From the NCBI RefSeq assembly GCF_027622855.1, contig NZ_JAPZVR010000001.1, forward strand, positions 28,068 to 92,067: 64,000 nucleotides of DNA. The letters run 5' to 3'. This document shows, in pieces, positions 56,969-64,000 of this stretch. The translations under genes and the position numbers were made by a program. The DNA is from Glycomyces algeriensis. GTDB lineage: Bacteria; Actinomycetota; Actinomycetes; Mycobacteriales; Micromonosporaceae. Every line of letters starts with the position of its first letter. Position 1 is the stretch's first letter. The notes beneath the pieces are model-generated. The model was given only the letters and a program-made list of their open reading frames with translations, did no database searches and had not been told where the DNA came from.

Positions 56969-58210
56969 CTACTTGACGTGCGCTGCGATCGGGAGTGGCA
57001 GTGCCTTGGCGCCTTCGGAGACGATGCGCGCCATCTGGTTCGCGCCGTGCTCCTGGAAGTGGGTGTTGTCGGCGACGCCGTTGGGGAAGGCCGGGTACTG
57101 GCCCGCGGTCAAGTGCAGGAAGACGCGTTTGGCCGCTTCGGGCCCGATGCCGTTGAGGTAGGCGCGCGAGCGGGCCGAGAGGTCGATCATCGCCACACCG
57201 GTCTCGTTGGCGAGTTCGTAGACCCTGTTCACGTAATCGGGGAACGAGACCCGGAAGTTGCCGCTGGAGTCGTAGTCGCGCCGCGAGACGGGGGTGAGCA
57301 GGACTGGGATGGCGCCGCGCGCGGTCGCACCGGCCATGTAGTGGTCCCGCAGGTACATCTTGTAGTCCGCGGGGGAGGTGTACCGCTCGGGTCGCGAGAC
57401 CGTGGCGTCGTTATGTCCGAACTGGACGAAGAGGTAGTCGCCGGGCCGGATCGCGTTGAGGATCGTTGTCAGGCGGCCTTCGTTGATGAACGAGCGCGAG
57501 GAGCGCCCGCCGATGGCGTGGTTGGCCACCGTCGTGTTCGCGTCGAAGTAGCCCGCGAGCTTCTGGCCCCAGCCCATCTGGGGGTAGTAGCCGGAGTTGT
57601 AGGTCTGCGCGGTCGAGTCCGAGGCGATGAAGATCGTCGGCGTCCCGTCGCCCGGCGGGGCCCCGACTGGGAGCGCCCTGAACTGCTGGTTCGTGCCCCC
57701 GTTGGAGTCGTACTGGGAAATGCGGCCGCCGGCGGTGGTCGACCGCTCCCAGACGTCGAGCGCCTTGCCCGAGTTCCGGTTGACGAAACGCAGGTAAGCG
57801 CCGTCGTCGAGGATCTGCCACTGCTGGTTCGTACCGCCGCTGTCGCTCGCTTGGACGACGACCGCACCGTTGTCGCGGCTGCTGCCCTGGACGCTGATCA
57901 CCAGGTTCGAGTGGCGGGCCTGGATCTTGTAGTAGCCGCCGCCGGCGTCGACGAAGCGGAACTGCTGGTTGGTCGCGTCGGTGCGGTTCCACTGCACCAG
58001 AGCTGCGCCGTTCGCAGTGGAGCGTCCCTCGATGTCGAACACCAGCCCCGAATGGCGGCTTTGGAGGAGGTACCAGGTGTCGGTCGCGAAGGCCGCGTGG
58101 GCGGGAGCGGCGCCGAAGAGGCTGCCGGCGGCCGTGCCGGCGACGAGGCCGGCCAGGGTGCGCCGGCTGAGTTTGGATTCGAGCAGGCGGGGTGTGTCGG
58201 GAGTGCGCAT
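56969..58210 (-). CDS. secreted CBM13 rhamnogalacturonan acetylesterase (CE12-like), second copy
   Basis: A 413-residue esterase with the same design as the downstream copy but without the linker sandwich. The N-terminus has a Tat signal (LSRRTLAGLVAGTAAG), so it is probably exported folded. A CBM13 (TNQQFRFVDAGGGYYKI, TNQQWQILDDG, TNQQFRALP) precedes the SGNH domain: FIASDSTAQTY with the Ser, QFGHNDATVS and DNTHFQEHGA with the Asp and His. The two esterases differ enough to suggest distinct acetyl positions or lengths. The ATG at 58210 has GGAG close by. Confidence 0.87.
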   Translation of the reverse strand: MRTPDTPRLLESKLSRRTLAGLVAGTAAGSLFGAAPAHAAFATDTWYLLQSRHSGLVFDIEGRSTANGAALVQWNRTDATNQQFRFVDAGGGYYKIQARHSNLVISVQGSSRDNGAVVVQASDSGGTNQQWQILDDGAYLRFVNRNSGKALDVWERSTTAGGRISQYDSNGGTNQQFRALPVGAPPGDGTPTIFIASDSTAQTYNSGYYPQMGWGQKLAGYFDANTTVANHAIGGRSSRSFINEGRLTTILNAIRPGDYLFVQFGHNDATVSRPERYTSPADYKMYLRDHYMAGATARGAIPVLLTPVSRRDYDSSGNFRVSFPDYVNRVYELANETGVAMIDLSARSRAYLNGIGPEAAKRVFLHLTAGQYPAFPNGVADNTHFQEHGANQMARIVSEGAKALPLPIAAHVK

Positions 58211-58281
58211 GGAGGCTCCAGGAAGCGTCGGCCCCGGCGTCGCCGCCGGAGCCGTTCGAAAGGAAAGGGAATCTGCTTGGA

Positions 58282-58324
58282 CCGCGGGGCCCGGGCGTTC
58301 CGGCACGGCGTCCGGGCCCCGCGG
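58282..58324 (-). terminator. hairpin after the PL11 gene
   Basis: CCGCGGGGCCCGG (58282-58294) and CCGGGCCCCGCGG (58312-58324), a perfect 13-bp stem directly after the PL11 stop and before the esterase start. It probably causes partial termination or protects the upstream mRNA. Confidence 0.6.
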
Positions 58325-58329
58325 GGCTT

Positions 58330-60603
58330 CTACGGGGTGTGGATGTCGGGCCAGGGATAGGCGGTGACATCCGAGCCGATGTAGAAGCTCGGGTGCGGCG
58401 GCTGGTTGTACGCGGTGTTCTGCCAGGCGATGGCGACGCGGTACTGGACGTCGTGCATCAGGGTGGCGATGCGCAGGTTCGTCTGGTGCGGCGTGGCGTA
58501 GATCCGCAGCGCCGAACTGTCCGAGGTCTTCCAGACGACCTCTTCACGCCAGTCCCCGAACAGGTCCGCCGACAGCGCCGGCGTTGACTTGGTGCCGTTG
58601 TTCGACGTGACACCGGAGCCGCTCAAGAGCGTCCCCGACGGGTAGTTGGTGATCTGGGTGCCGTCGAGCAGCTCGCGCTCGCCGTCGCCGTCCCACCAGG
58701 ACAGGAAGTTCATCGAGCCGGGCTTCGATCCGATGTTCTGGCCGGAGGCGTTGAGCAGGCCGCCTACATTAGCCGACCAGTACTCCGCCCCCGGATTGGA
58801 CGCCAGGACGTTCGCCGCGACCCCCCGGCCGTTGTCGCCGCTCGCGCCGGTCTGGAACAGGACCTGCCCGTTCGAGGCGTTCAGGTGGGAGGAGGGCTGG
58901 TTCCCGGCTTCATGCACCATGAACACCTCTTGACCGGCGCGACTGGGGATGAAGTCCGAGACGTGCAGGGCGTCGCCGTGGCCGAACCGGGTGTTCCAGA
59001 GCGCCTGGCCGTTGGAGCCGACCGCCATGGCGCCGTAGACGACGTCCTGGTTGCCGTCGCCGTTCATGTCGGCGATGGAGAGGCTGTGCGCGCCTTGGCC
59101 CGCATACTGCGATCCGGCGGTGTTGGAGTCGAAGGTCCAGCGGGTGGTGAGGTCGGTGCCGTTCCAGTCGACGGCCCAGATCACCGAGCGGGTGTAGTAG
59201 CCGCGGGCGAAGACCATCGACGGGGTCTCGCCGTCGAGGTAGGCCGTTCCGGCGAGGAACCGGTCGACGCGGTTGCCGTAGTTGTCGCCCCAGCCGGACA
59301 CGTTCCCGCGCGGCGGGTTGTAGTCGACGGTGTCCATTGCGGCGCCGGTCTGGCCGTTGAAGACCGTCAGGAACTCCGGACCGGAGAGGATGTAGCCCTC
59401 GCCGTTGCGGTGGTCGGCACTGGCGTTGCCGATCACGGTGCCGGCCCCGTCGCGGGTGCCGTCGGCGGTCTTCATGGCGATCTCGGCCTTGCCGTCGCCG
59501 TCGTAGTCGAACACCTGGAACTGGGTGTAGTGCGCGCCCGAGCGGATGTTGCGGCCCAGGTCGATGCGCCACATGCGGGTGCCGTCGAGCTTGTAGGCGT
59601 CGATGATCGTGTTGCCGGTGACCCCGGCCTGCGCGTTGTCCTTCGCGTTGGAGGGATACCACTTGACGATGTACTCGTAGTCGCCGTCGCCGTCCAGGTC
59701 GCCGACGCTGACATCGTTGGCCTCGTAGGTGAACCCGCTGCCGGAGGGCTTCTGGATCGGGATGTCCTTGTAGCCGCTGGAGTTGAAGGCCGCCTCGACG
59801 CCGGAAGCGGCGCCCTCGGTGCCGTTCACGACCGTCCGGACCGTGTACTGCGAAGACGAGGATCCGCCGGTATCGAGGTAGTTTGTCGCCCCGGTCAGTG
59901 GCGAGGCGTTGACCTTGGTGCCGTCGCGGTAGACGTTGAAGGCCGTGTTCTCGGCGTCCGTGCCCAGCAGCCGCCAGGACACGAGTCGCCCGCTGCCCGA
60001 GGGTACGACGGTGACGCCGCGCGTCAGCGCCTCGACCTCATACCGGCCGTCGCCGCCCTGTCCCGGCCCGCCCGTCGTGGGTTCACCGGTCGGCTCACCG
60101 CTGTCGGTGACCTCGACGTAGTCGATGTTCGGCAGGCCGGCGGCCGTCGAAGCTGACAGCTGGACGGCGTTGCTCCCGGCGTTCACCGGAATGGTGACGG
60201 TCTTGGTCGACCAGGCCGTCCACCCGCCGGTCGCGGCGAACGCGCTCGCCGACTGCACCGTGGACCCGTTGACCAGGATGTTGGCCGAGCGGGTGTCGGT
60301 GCCGCCGTGCGCGTACCGGATCGCCAAGGTGGCGGTGCCCGCGCTCGCGGCGTTGATCGTGAATCGGGACGAGGCCCCGACCACGTTGGTGGAGTTGCAG
60401 AACCCCGAACCGGAGTACCCGGCGTGGTTGGACTCGATCGCGCCGTCGCAGACGGCCGGGGCCGTCTCGGCCTCGTAGCGGGTGGTCGCAGCGTCGGCGG
60501 CGTTCACCGCCATCATGGTGGCCGCGGCGGCGGCCACCAGGCCGGTGACCGCCGCCACGGGTGCTCGCAGGCGTCTCGCCCGTCGAGAGGTTGACGTGGG
60601 CAT
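58330..60603 (-). CDS. secreted rhamnogalacturonan lyase, PL11, with N-terminal CBM35-like domain
   Basis: A 757-residue secreted lyase. Residues ~1-38 are a signal peptide; ~40-165 form a CBM35/CBM6-like sandwich (RYEAETAPAVCDGAIES), and the remainder is a PL11 eight-bladed propeller. It starts RYEVEALTRGVTVVPSGSG and has several calcium-binding turns (DLDGDGDYEY, DYDGDGKAEI, DMNGDGNQDV). PL11 enzymes cut rhamnosyl-galacturonic bonds of the RG-I backbone by beta-elimination. The ATG at 60603 has GGAG 5 bases upstream; a GTG two codons earlier is possible. It follows the alpha/beta hydrolase gene after a large hairpin. Confidence 0.93.
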   Translation of the reverse strand: MPTSTSRRARRLRAPVAAVTGLVAAAAATMMAVNAADAATTRYEAETAPAVCDGAIESNHAGYSGSGFCNSTNVVGASSRFTINAASAGTATLAIRYAHGGTDTRSANILVNGSTVQSASAFAATGGWTAWSTKTVTIPVNAGSNAVQLSASTAAGLPNIDYVEVTDSGEPTGEPTTGGPGQGGDGRYEVEALTRGVTVVPSGSGRLVSWRLLGTDAENTAFNVYRDGTKVNASPLTGATNYLDTGGSSSSQYTVRTVVNGTEGAASGVEAAFNSSGYKDIPIQKPSGSGFTYEANDVSVGDLDGDGDYEYIVKWYPSNAKDNAQAGVTGNTIIDAYKLDGTRMWRIDLGRNIRSGAHYTQFQVFDYDGDGKAEIAMKTADGTRDGAGTVIGNASADHRNGEGYILSGPEFLTVFNGQTGAAMDTVDYNPPRGNVSGWGDNYGNRVDRFLAGTAYLDGETPSMVFARGYYTRSVIWAVDWNGTDLTTRWTFDSNTAGSQYAGQGAHSLSIADMNGDGNQDVVYGAMAVGSNGQALWNTRFGHGDALHVSDFIPSRAGQEVFMVHEAGNQPSSHLNASNGQVLFQTGASGDNGRGVAANVLASNPGAEYWSANVGGLLNASGQNIGSKPGSMNFLSWWDGDGERELLDGTQITNYPSGTLLSGSGVTSNNGTKSTPALSADLFGDWREEVVWKTSDSSALRIYATPHQTNLRIATLMHDVQYRVAIAWQNTAYNQPPHPSFYIGSDVTAYPWPDIHTP

Positions 60604-60639
60604 GTTCACTCCGAAGTCGTTGAGGGAGGACCCGACCGG

Positions 60640-60682
60640 GACGGCGCCGGCGTTTCACGCCGGGTAGGCCGCCGGCGCCGTC
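60640..60682 (-). terminator. hairpin between the alpha/beta hydrolase and PL11 genes
   Basis: GACGGCGCCGGCG (60640-60652) and CGCCGGCGCCGTC (60670-60682), a perfect 13-bp stem in the 121-base gap. It may reduce expression of the downstream lyase and esterases. Confidence 0.6.
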
Positions 60683-60724
60683 ACTGCGGGTGGAACTGAA
60701 TCGTTCTAATCGCTTCGTCGCGGA

Positions 60725-62026
60725 TCAGACCGCTTGGCGGGTGAAGCGCTGGTTGGTGCCGCCGTTGGGGGTGTACTGGGAGATGCGGGCGCCATCGGCG
60801 GTGGACCGTTCGAAGACGTCCATGGCCAGGCCGGATTGGCGGTTGATGATGCTGACGACGTTGTTGCCGTGGTCGGTCAGGCGCCATTGCTGGCTGGTGG
60901 CACCGGTGTCGGTCTGCTGGGTGATGTCGGCGCCGTTGCTGTTGCTCGCGACTTGGAGGACCAGGCCGGAGTGGCGGGCTTTGATCTTGAAGTGGCCGTC
61001 GCCGGTGTCGATGAACTGGAACTGCTGGTTGGTGCGGCCGGTGCTTGACCACTGGTGCAGCAGCGCGCCGGCCGAGGTGGAGACGCCGTTGATGTCGGCG
61101 TACTTCCCGCTGTGCTGCGCGACCAGTCGGTACGTGCCGGGCTCGGTGGGCGTGGTGTCGCCCAGCGCGGACTCCCAGCGAGTGCCGGAGCCGGAGGCGT
61201 CGGCGGGCAGGCGGTCGCGGGCGGCGGTGTCGCCGTACATCGTCCAGCGTGCCCAGTCGACGACCGTGCGCGGGAAGCGCTGGTCGCTCCAGAAGCTCGT
61301 GTGGCTGCCGCCGACAAAGGTGAGGAACGCCTTCGGCCAGGTCATCTCTGTGTACGCCTGCCGGGCCGAGGAGTACGAGGTGGTCGAGTCCTGGTCGCCG
61401 TGGACGAACAGGACCTTGGCGTTGACAGAGCTGGAAGGGTTGCCCATGTCCACGCAGGACTGCGGGTTGGCGGAGATGATGCGGCTGTCGGGCCAGGAGG
61501 TGAGCAGGCCGTGGGTGACCATGCCGCCCAGGGAGTGGCCGGAGACGCCGACGCCGATGTCGGTGCGGAGGTGCCCGGCGAGCGGTCCGCTTGTGTTGAG
61601 AGCGAGGGTGTTGGTGATGATCTGCGAGACGTCCTTGGAGGTGTTGCCGTTGTTGACGTCGGTGAAATTGTGGTTGAAGTGCGGGGCGGGGACGACGAAG
61701 CCCGCCGCCGCGAGGGCCCGGATGATGAACAGGGAGTTCTGCGGGCTGCTGCCGTAACCGTGGGTCATGTTGTAGACGGGGAACACCCCGTTGGCGACCG
61801 GGGCGTCGGTGACCGGATTGCCACCGGCGGTGCCGGTGGCGGGGTAGTAGACGTAGGTCGTGCACGGGCGGCTGCCACGGGTCCAGTTGTACCGGCGCAC
61901 GCCCACGGCGAACGGGTTGGCCGGTGCCGGATCGGCGAGCGCGGCGCCTGCGCCGAAGAGGGACGCGCCCACTCCCACGGCCCCGGCCATGCCCAGGCCG
62001 AGAAAGGTCCGTCGTTGCATTGACAT
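60725..62026 (-). CDS. secreted alpha/beta hydrolase (polyester-hydrolase/cutinase-like) with C-terminal CBM13
   Basis: A 433-residue secreted enzyme. The Tat signal (QRRTFLGLGMAGAVG) covers ~1-31. The alpha/beta hydrolase domain (~32-285) has NMTHGYGSSPQN (oxyanion region), the nucleophile elbow GVGVSGHSLGGM, Asp near LFVHGDQDSTTS and His in GGSHTSFW. This is the layout of bacterial cutinase/PET-hydrolase relatives, although the elbow is GHSLG and not GWSMG. A CBM13 trefoil follows (TNQQFQFIDTGDGHFKI, TSQQWRLTDHGN). In this context the natural substrate may be an ester on pectin or plant cutin. It has AAGGAG 6 bases upstream and leads the operon. Confidence 0.82.
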   Translation of the reverse strand: MSMQRRTFLGLGMAGAVGVGASLFGAGAALADPAPANPFAVGVRRYNWTRGSRPCTTYVYYPATGTAGGNPVTDAPVANGVFPVYNMTHGYGSSPQNSLFIIRALAAAGFVVPAPHFNHNFTDVNNGNTSKDVSQIITNTLALNTSGPLAGHLRTDIGVGVSGHSLGGMVTHGLLTSWPDSRIISANPQSCVDMGNPSSSVNAKVLFVHGDQDSTTSYSSARQAYTEMTWPKAFLTFVGGSHTSFWSDQRFPRTVVDWARWTMYGDTAARDRLPADASGSGTRWESALGDTTPTEPGTYRLVAQHSGKYADINGVSTSAGALLHQWSSTGRTNQQFQFIDTGDGHFKIKARHSGLVLQVASNSNGADITQQTDTGATSQQWRLTDHGNNVVSIINRQSGLAMDVFERSTADGARISQYTPNGGTNQRFTRQAV

Positions 62027-62076
62027 GAGTGCTCCTTCAAGGAGAGTCGTGAGGGTCGCTGATGCAGTTCAGAAAA

Positions 62077-62092
62077 CTGTGAACGTGCACAG
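62077..62092. promoter_or_regulatory. LacI-type operator at the start of the RG-I operon
   Basis: CTGTGAACGTGCACAG is a 16-bp palindrome with a single mismatched pair and a central CG, as LacI-family sites have. It covers the first transcribed bases of the operon, just downstream of the -10 box at 62101, an ideal place for repression. Confidence 0.72.
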
Positions 62093-62100
62093 CGAGGATT

Positions 62101-62129
62101 AATATATCGTTACATTTGTCTATAGTCAA
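62101..62129 (-). promoter_or_regulatory. strong promoter of the RG-I degradation operon
   Basis: On the minus strand TTGACT (62129-62124) and TATATT (62106-62101) lie exactly 17 bases apart. The region is the most AT-rich in the window and also holds ATATATCG (62102-62109) paired with CGATATAT (62136-62143). Confidence 0.78.
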
Positions 62130-62205
62130 GAACTTCGATATATGGTTCCGGCCGCGCCTCAGCACTGGCATCGGTCGAGCGTGGTCGCTCGTCGAGCCGC
62201 GTTGT

Positions 62206-63207
62206 TCAGGTGCTGTCGCGGACGATCAATTCGGTCGGCAGGACGACGGAATCGACCTCCTGCTCGTTGAGCAGGGCGAGCAGCAGGCGAACCGCTTCTC
62301 CGGCGACCTCGGACAGCGGCTGGCGGATCGTGGTGAGCATCGGGTTGGTCGCGGTGGCGACCGCCGAGTCGTCGAATCCGGCGACGGCCACATCACCGGG
62401 CACGCTGCGCCCGGCCGCGTGGAGCGCTTGGAGCGCGCCGGCGGCCATGAGATCGGAGGCGACGAAGACCGCATCCAGGGCCGGGAACTGCTGCAGGAGC
62501 TCGTGCATCGCCTTCTCACCGCCGGCTTGCGTGTAGTCGCCGTGGACCACCATCCGTTTGGTGACACGGCGGCCCAGCACGCTTGTGAATCCCTCCATCC
62601 GCAGCGCCCCGCCCGGGGTGTCCACGGGGCCGGTGATCATGCCGATCTTCTTGCGGCCCTGTTCGAGCAGGTAGGACGTGGCTTGCCTGGCCCCGCCCCG
62701 GTCGTCGGCAGCGGCGTAGGGGACGACGCGCTCCTGCCCGAGCACCACTCCGCACGCAACAGAGGGGACATGCGAGCGCTCGATGGCCTCCAACAGCGGA
62801 TCGTCGGCATGGGTCGATATCAGCAGCGCCCCATCGGCGTGGCCGCCGCGCAGGTAGCGGGCGACCCGGTCGCGGCCGCCGTCGTCCCCGGCGATCATGA
62901 GCACCAGGGACATGTCGCGCTCGGCGAGCCGGTTGGTGGCCACGCGCATGAGCACCGAGAAGTTCGGGTCCTCGAACAGCCGCTCCTGCGGCTCCGAGAG
63001 CACCATGACGACCGACCCGGTCCGGCTGGTCTTCAGGCTCCGGGCGGCCCGGTTGACGACGAATCCGGTCTCGGCGACCGCCCGCCGCACCGCCAGTTCA
63101 GCGGCCAGCGAGACGTTCGTCCTGCCGTTGAGGACACGCGAGACCGTGCCACGGGAGACGCCGGAGGCCGCTGCGACGTCGTTGATCGTGGGTCGTTTCC
63201 GTGCCAA
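62206..63207 (-). CDS. LacI family regulator of the RG-I operon
   Basis: A 333-residue LacI repressor. PTINDVAAASGVSRGTVSRV is the DNA-binding motif, and VAVAGFDDSAVATATNPMLT the C-terminal signature. It reads on the same strand as, and directly upstream of, the operon starting at 62026, from which it is separated by the promoter and operator. The TTG at 63207 is the only start giving a complete motif, with a weak ribosome site. Its likely inducer is a rhamnogalacturonan or galactan fragment. It may also control the neighbouring GH53 gene at the window edge. Confidence 0.88.
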   Translation of the reverse strand: MARKRPTINDVAAASGVSRGTVSRVLNGRTNVSLAAELAVRRAVAETGFVVNRAARSLKTSRTGSVVMVLSEPQERLFEDPNFSVLMRVATNRLAERDMSLVLMIAGDDGGRDRVARYLRGGHADGALLISTHADDPLLEAIERSHVPSVACGVVLGQERVVPYAAADDRGGARQATSYLLEQGRKKIGMITGPVDTPGGALRMEGFTSVLGRRVTKRMVVHGDYTQAGGEKAMHELLQQFPALDAVFVASDLMAAGALQALHAAGRSVPGDVAVAGFDDSAVATATNPMLTTIRQPLSEVAGEAVRLLLALLNEQEVDSVVLPTELIVRDST

Positions 63208-63254
63208 GTTGTTCTCAACCCTTGCGTGAGTTCCAGTAGCGAGCCGACGATGTC

Positions 63255-63286
63255 GAGGGAGGCCGCCTGCTCTGACGGCCCCCCTC
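63255..63286 (-). terminator. terminator of the edge GH53 gene
   Basis: GAGGGAGGCCG (63255-63265) pairs with CGGCCCCCCTC (63276-63286) with one mismatch, 6 bases after the stop codon. Confidence 0.55.
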
Positions 63287-63291
63287 CCGCC

Positions 63292-64000
63292 TCACACGGT
63301 GCGAGTGAGGCTCACTGAATCGAAGTTGATCCAGTTGCCGGGGTTCGCGTTCGAATAGAACCCGATTTCAATTTGCCCGTTGGTGACCTGGACGCCGGTG
63401 AGCGACACCTGCGTCCACGCCGAGGCCACGGGAAGGTTGGCCTGGCGTTCGGACCCGCCGTAGCCCTTGGCGTACATGCGCGCGGCGTTCTGGCCGCCGC
63501 CGTTCATGATCCAGGCGGTGAGCGTGTAGGTCCCGTTCGGAACGCTCAGCGACTGGTAGGTCGAGACGGTGTACGCGCTGGCCTTCCAGTGTGTGAACTT
63601 CGCGCCGCCCTGGTGGAAGCTGCCGCGCGTCTCGCGGAAGGCCGCGTCGAGGTTCGTGCTGCTCGACGCCCACACGCTCCACCCGGTCGCGGTCCGGCCG
63701 CTGCCGGACTCGAAGCCCCCGTTGGCCAGCACGTTCTCACCGGTGCCCGGATCACCGCCGCCGGTGACCTCGCCGAAGAAGTCGAGCGTCGATAGCTTGT
63801 TCCCGTTGTGGTCGAACAGGGTCTGGTTGTCCCAGGAGTTGCTCTCGCCGGCCTGGTCGTTGATGTACGACATGCCGGCCGGCTTGGCCCAGGTGGTGTC
63901 TCCGGTCCAGGCCGCCTCCCACCAGACCAGGCCGCGGCCGCGGTCGTTCGGGACGTCCGCGATGGCGTCCTGGAGGTCGCGCAGGAACTGCGTCTGGCCC
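63292..64000 (-). CDS. GH53 endo-beta-1,4-galactanase with C-terminal galactan-binding-like module (5' end beyond window)
   Basis: The minus-strand frame is open to the window edge, so only the C-terminal 235 residues are seen. Before the internal Met, GQTQFLRDLQDAIADVP and GRGLVWWEAAWTGD match the end of the GH53 barrel, as does SWDNQTLFDHNGNKLSTLDF, which closes GH53 catalytic domains. A ~140-residue beta-sandwich follows (NVLANGGFESGSGRTATGW to NWINFDSVSLTRTV), like the CBM61 modules often fused to galactanases. The catalytic residues lie outside. It is a second galactanase and differs from the one at 52992. Confidence 0.82.
   Translation of the reverse strand, partial: GQTQFLRDLQDAIADVPNDRGRGLVWWEAAWTGDTTWAKPAGMSYINDQAGESNSWDNQTLFDHNGNKLSTLDFFGEVTGGGDPGTGENVLANGGFESGSGRTATGWSVWASSSTNLDAAFRETRGSFHQGGAKFTHWKASAYTVSTYQSLSVPNGTYTLTAWIMNGGGQNAARMYAKGYGGSERQANLPVASAWTQVSLTGVQVTNGQIEIGFYSNANPGNWINFDSVSLTRTV

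Overview
The window is high-GC DNA with dense, often overlapping genes, many GTG and TTG starts, and a gene order typical of Actinobacteria: tyrS, G3P-phosphatase-like, tlyA, nadK, recN, steA-steB, murJ-like, pyrG, nudix, ald, parA-like, scpA-scpB, rluB-like, cmk, der. The gene order and the many secreted CBM13 carbohydrate-active enzymes suggest a soil or plant-associated filamentous actinomycete. A Glycomyces-like genus is my inference, not something the sequence proves.

Region 1 (1-4.5 kb) holds a monooxygenase-fold protein, a TerC membrane protein behind a recognisable yybP-ykoY manganese riboswitch, an SH3-NlpC/P60-like protein that lacks its catalytic Cys and His, biotin synthase and a YCII/DGPF protein. 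Region 2 (4.5-10.9 kb) is a sugar locus: a LacI regulator divergent from a GH3 glycosidase, then a Gfo/Idh/MocA oxidoreductase, a DUF6807/PmoA-like protein and a cupin. CGAAACTTTCG-type elements lie in the control region. Region 3 (11-20.5 kb) has an RNB ribonuclease fused to two dsRNA-binding-like segments, TyrRS, a very long RG-repeat/TPR/acidic-tail protein, a HAD phosphatase, two stand-alone SCP2 proteins, two small acidic proteins and TlyA.

Region 4 (20.5-22.3 kb) is a solitary IS200/IS605-type TnpB element next to the frameshifted 3' remnant of a GMC oxidoreductase gene. Region 5 (22.3-45.9 kb) is the conserved core: NAD kinase, RecN, SteA/SteB cell-separation proteins, a WecA/MraY-like protein, a MurJ-like flippase, GT4, a large membrane protein, CTP synthase, an MFS exporter with its TetR repressor and a perfect 24-bp operator, Nudix, alanine dehydrogenase, ParA-like ATPase, ScpA/ScpB, pseudouridine synthase, YccF, Cmk, Der and tRNA-Pro(GGG).

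Region 6 (46-64 kb), beyond the tRNA, is accessory. After a thioesterase-like gene it becomes a locus for dismantling rhamnogalacturonan I (pectin hairy regions). A GH43 enzyme without a signal peptide may work inside the cell. Two secreted CBM13-GH43 enzymes probably attack arabinan, two GH53 enzymes attack beta-1,4-galactan (one cut by the window edge), a PL11 lyase cleaves the backbone and two CBM13-CE12 esterases deacetylate it. A CBM13-alpha/beta hydrolase heads the minus-strand operon. Two LacI regulators, a strong promoter with a LacI-like operator, and GC-rich hairpins between the operon genes suggest substrate-induced expression with uneven transcript levels along the operon. No transporter for the products lies inside the window.
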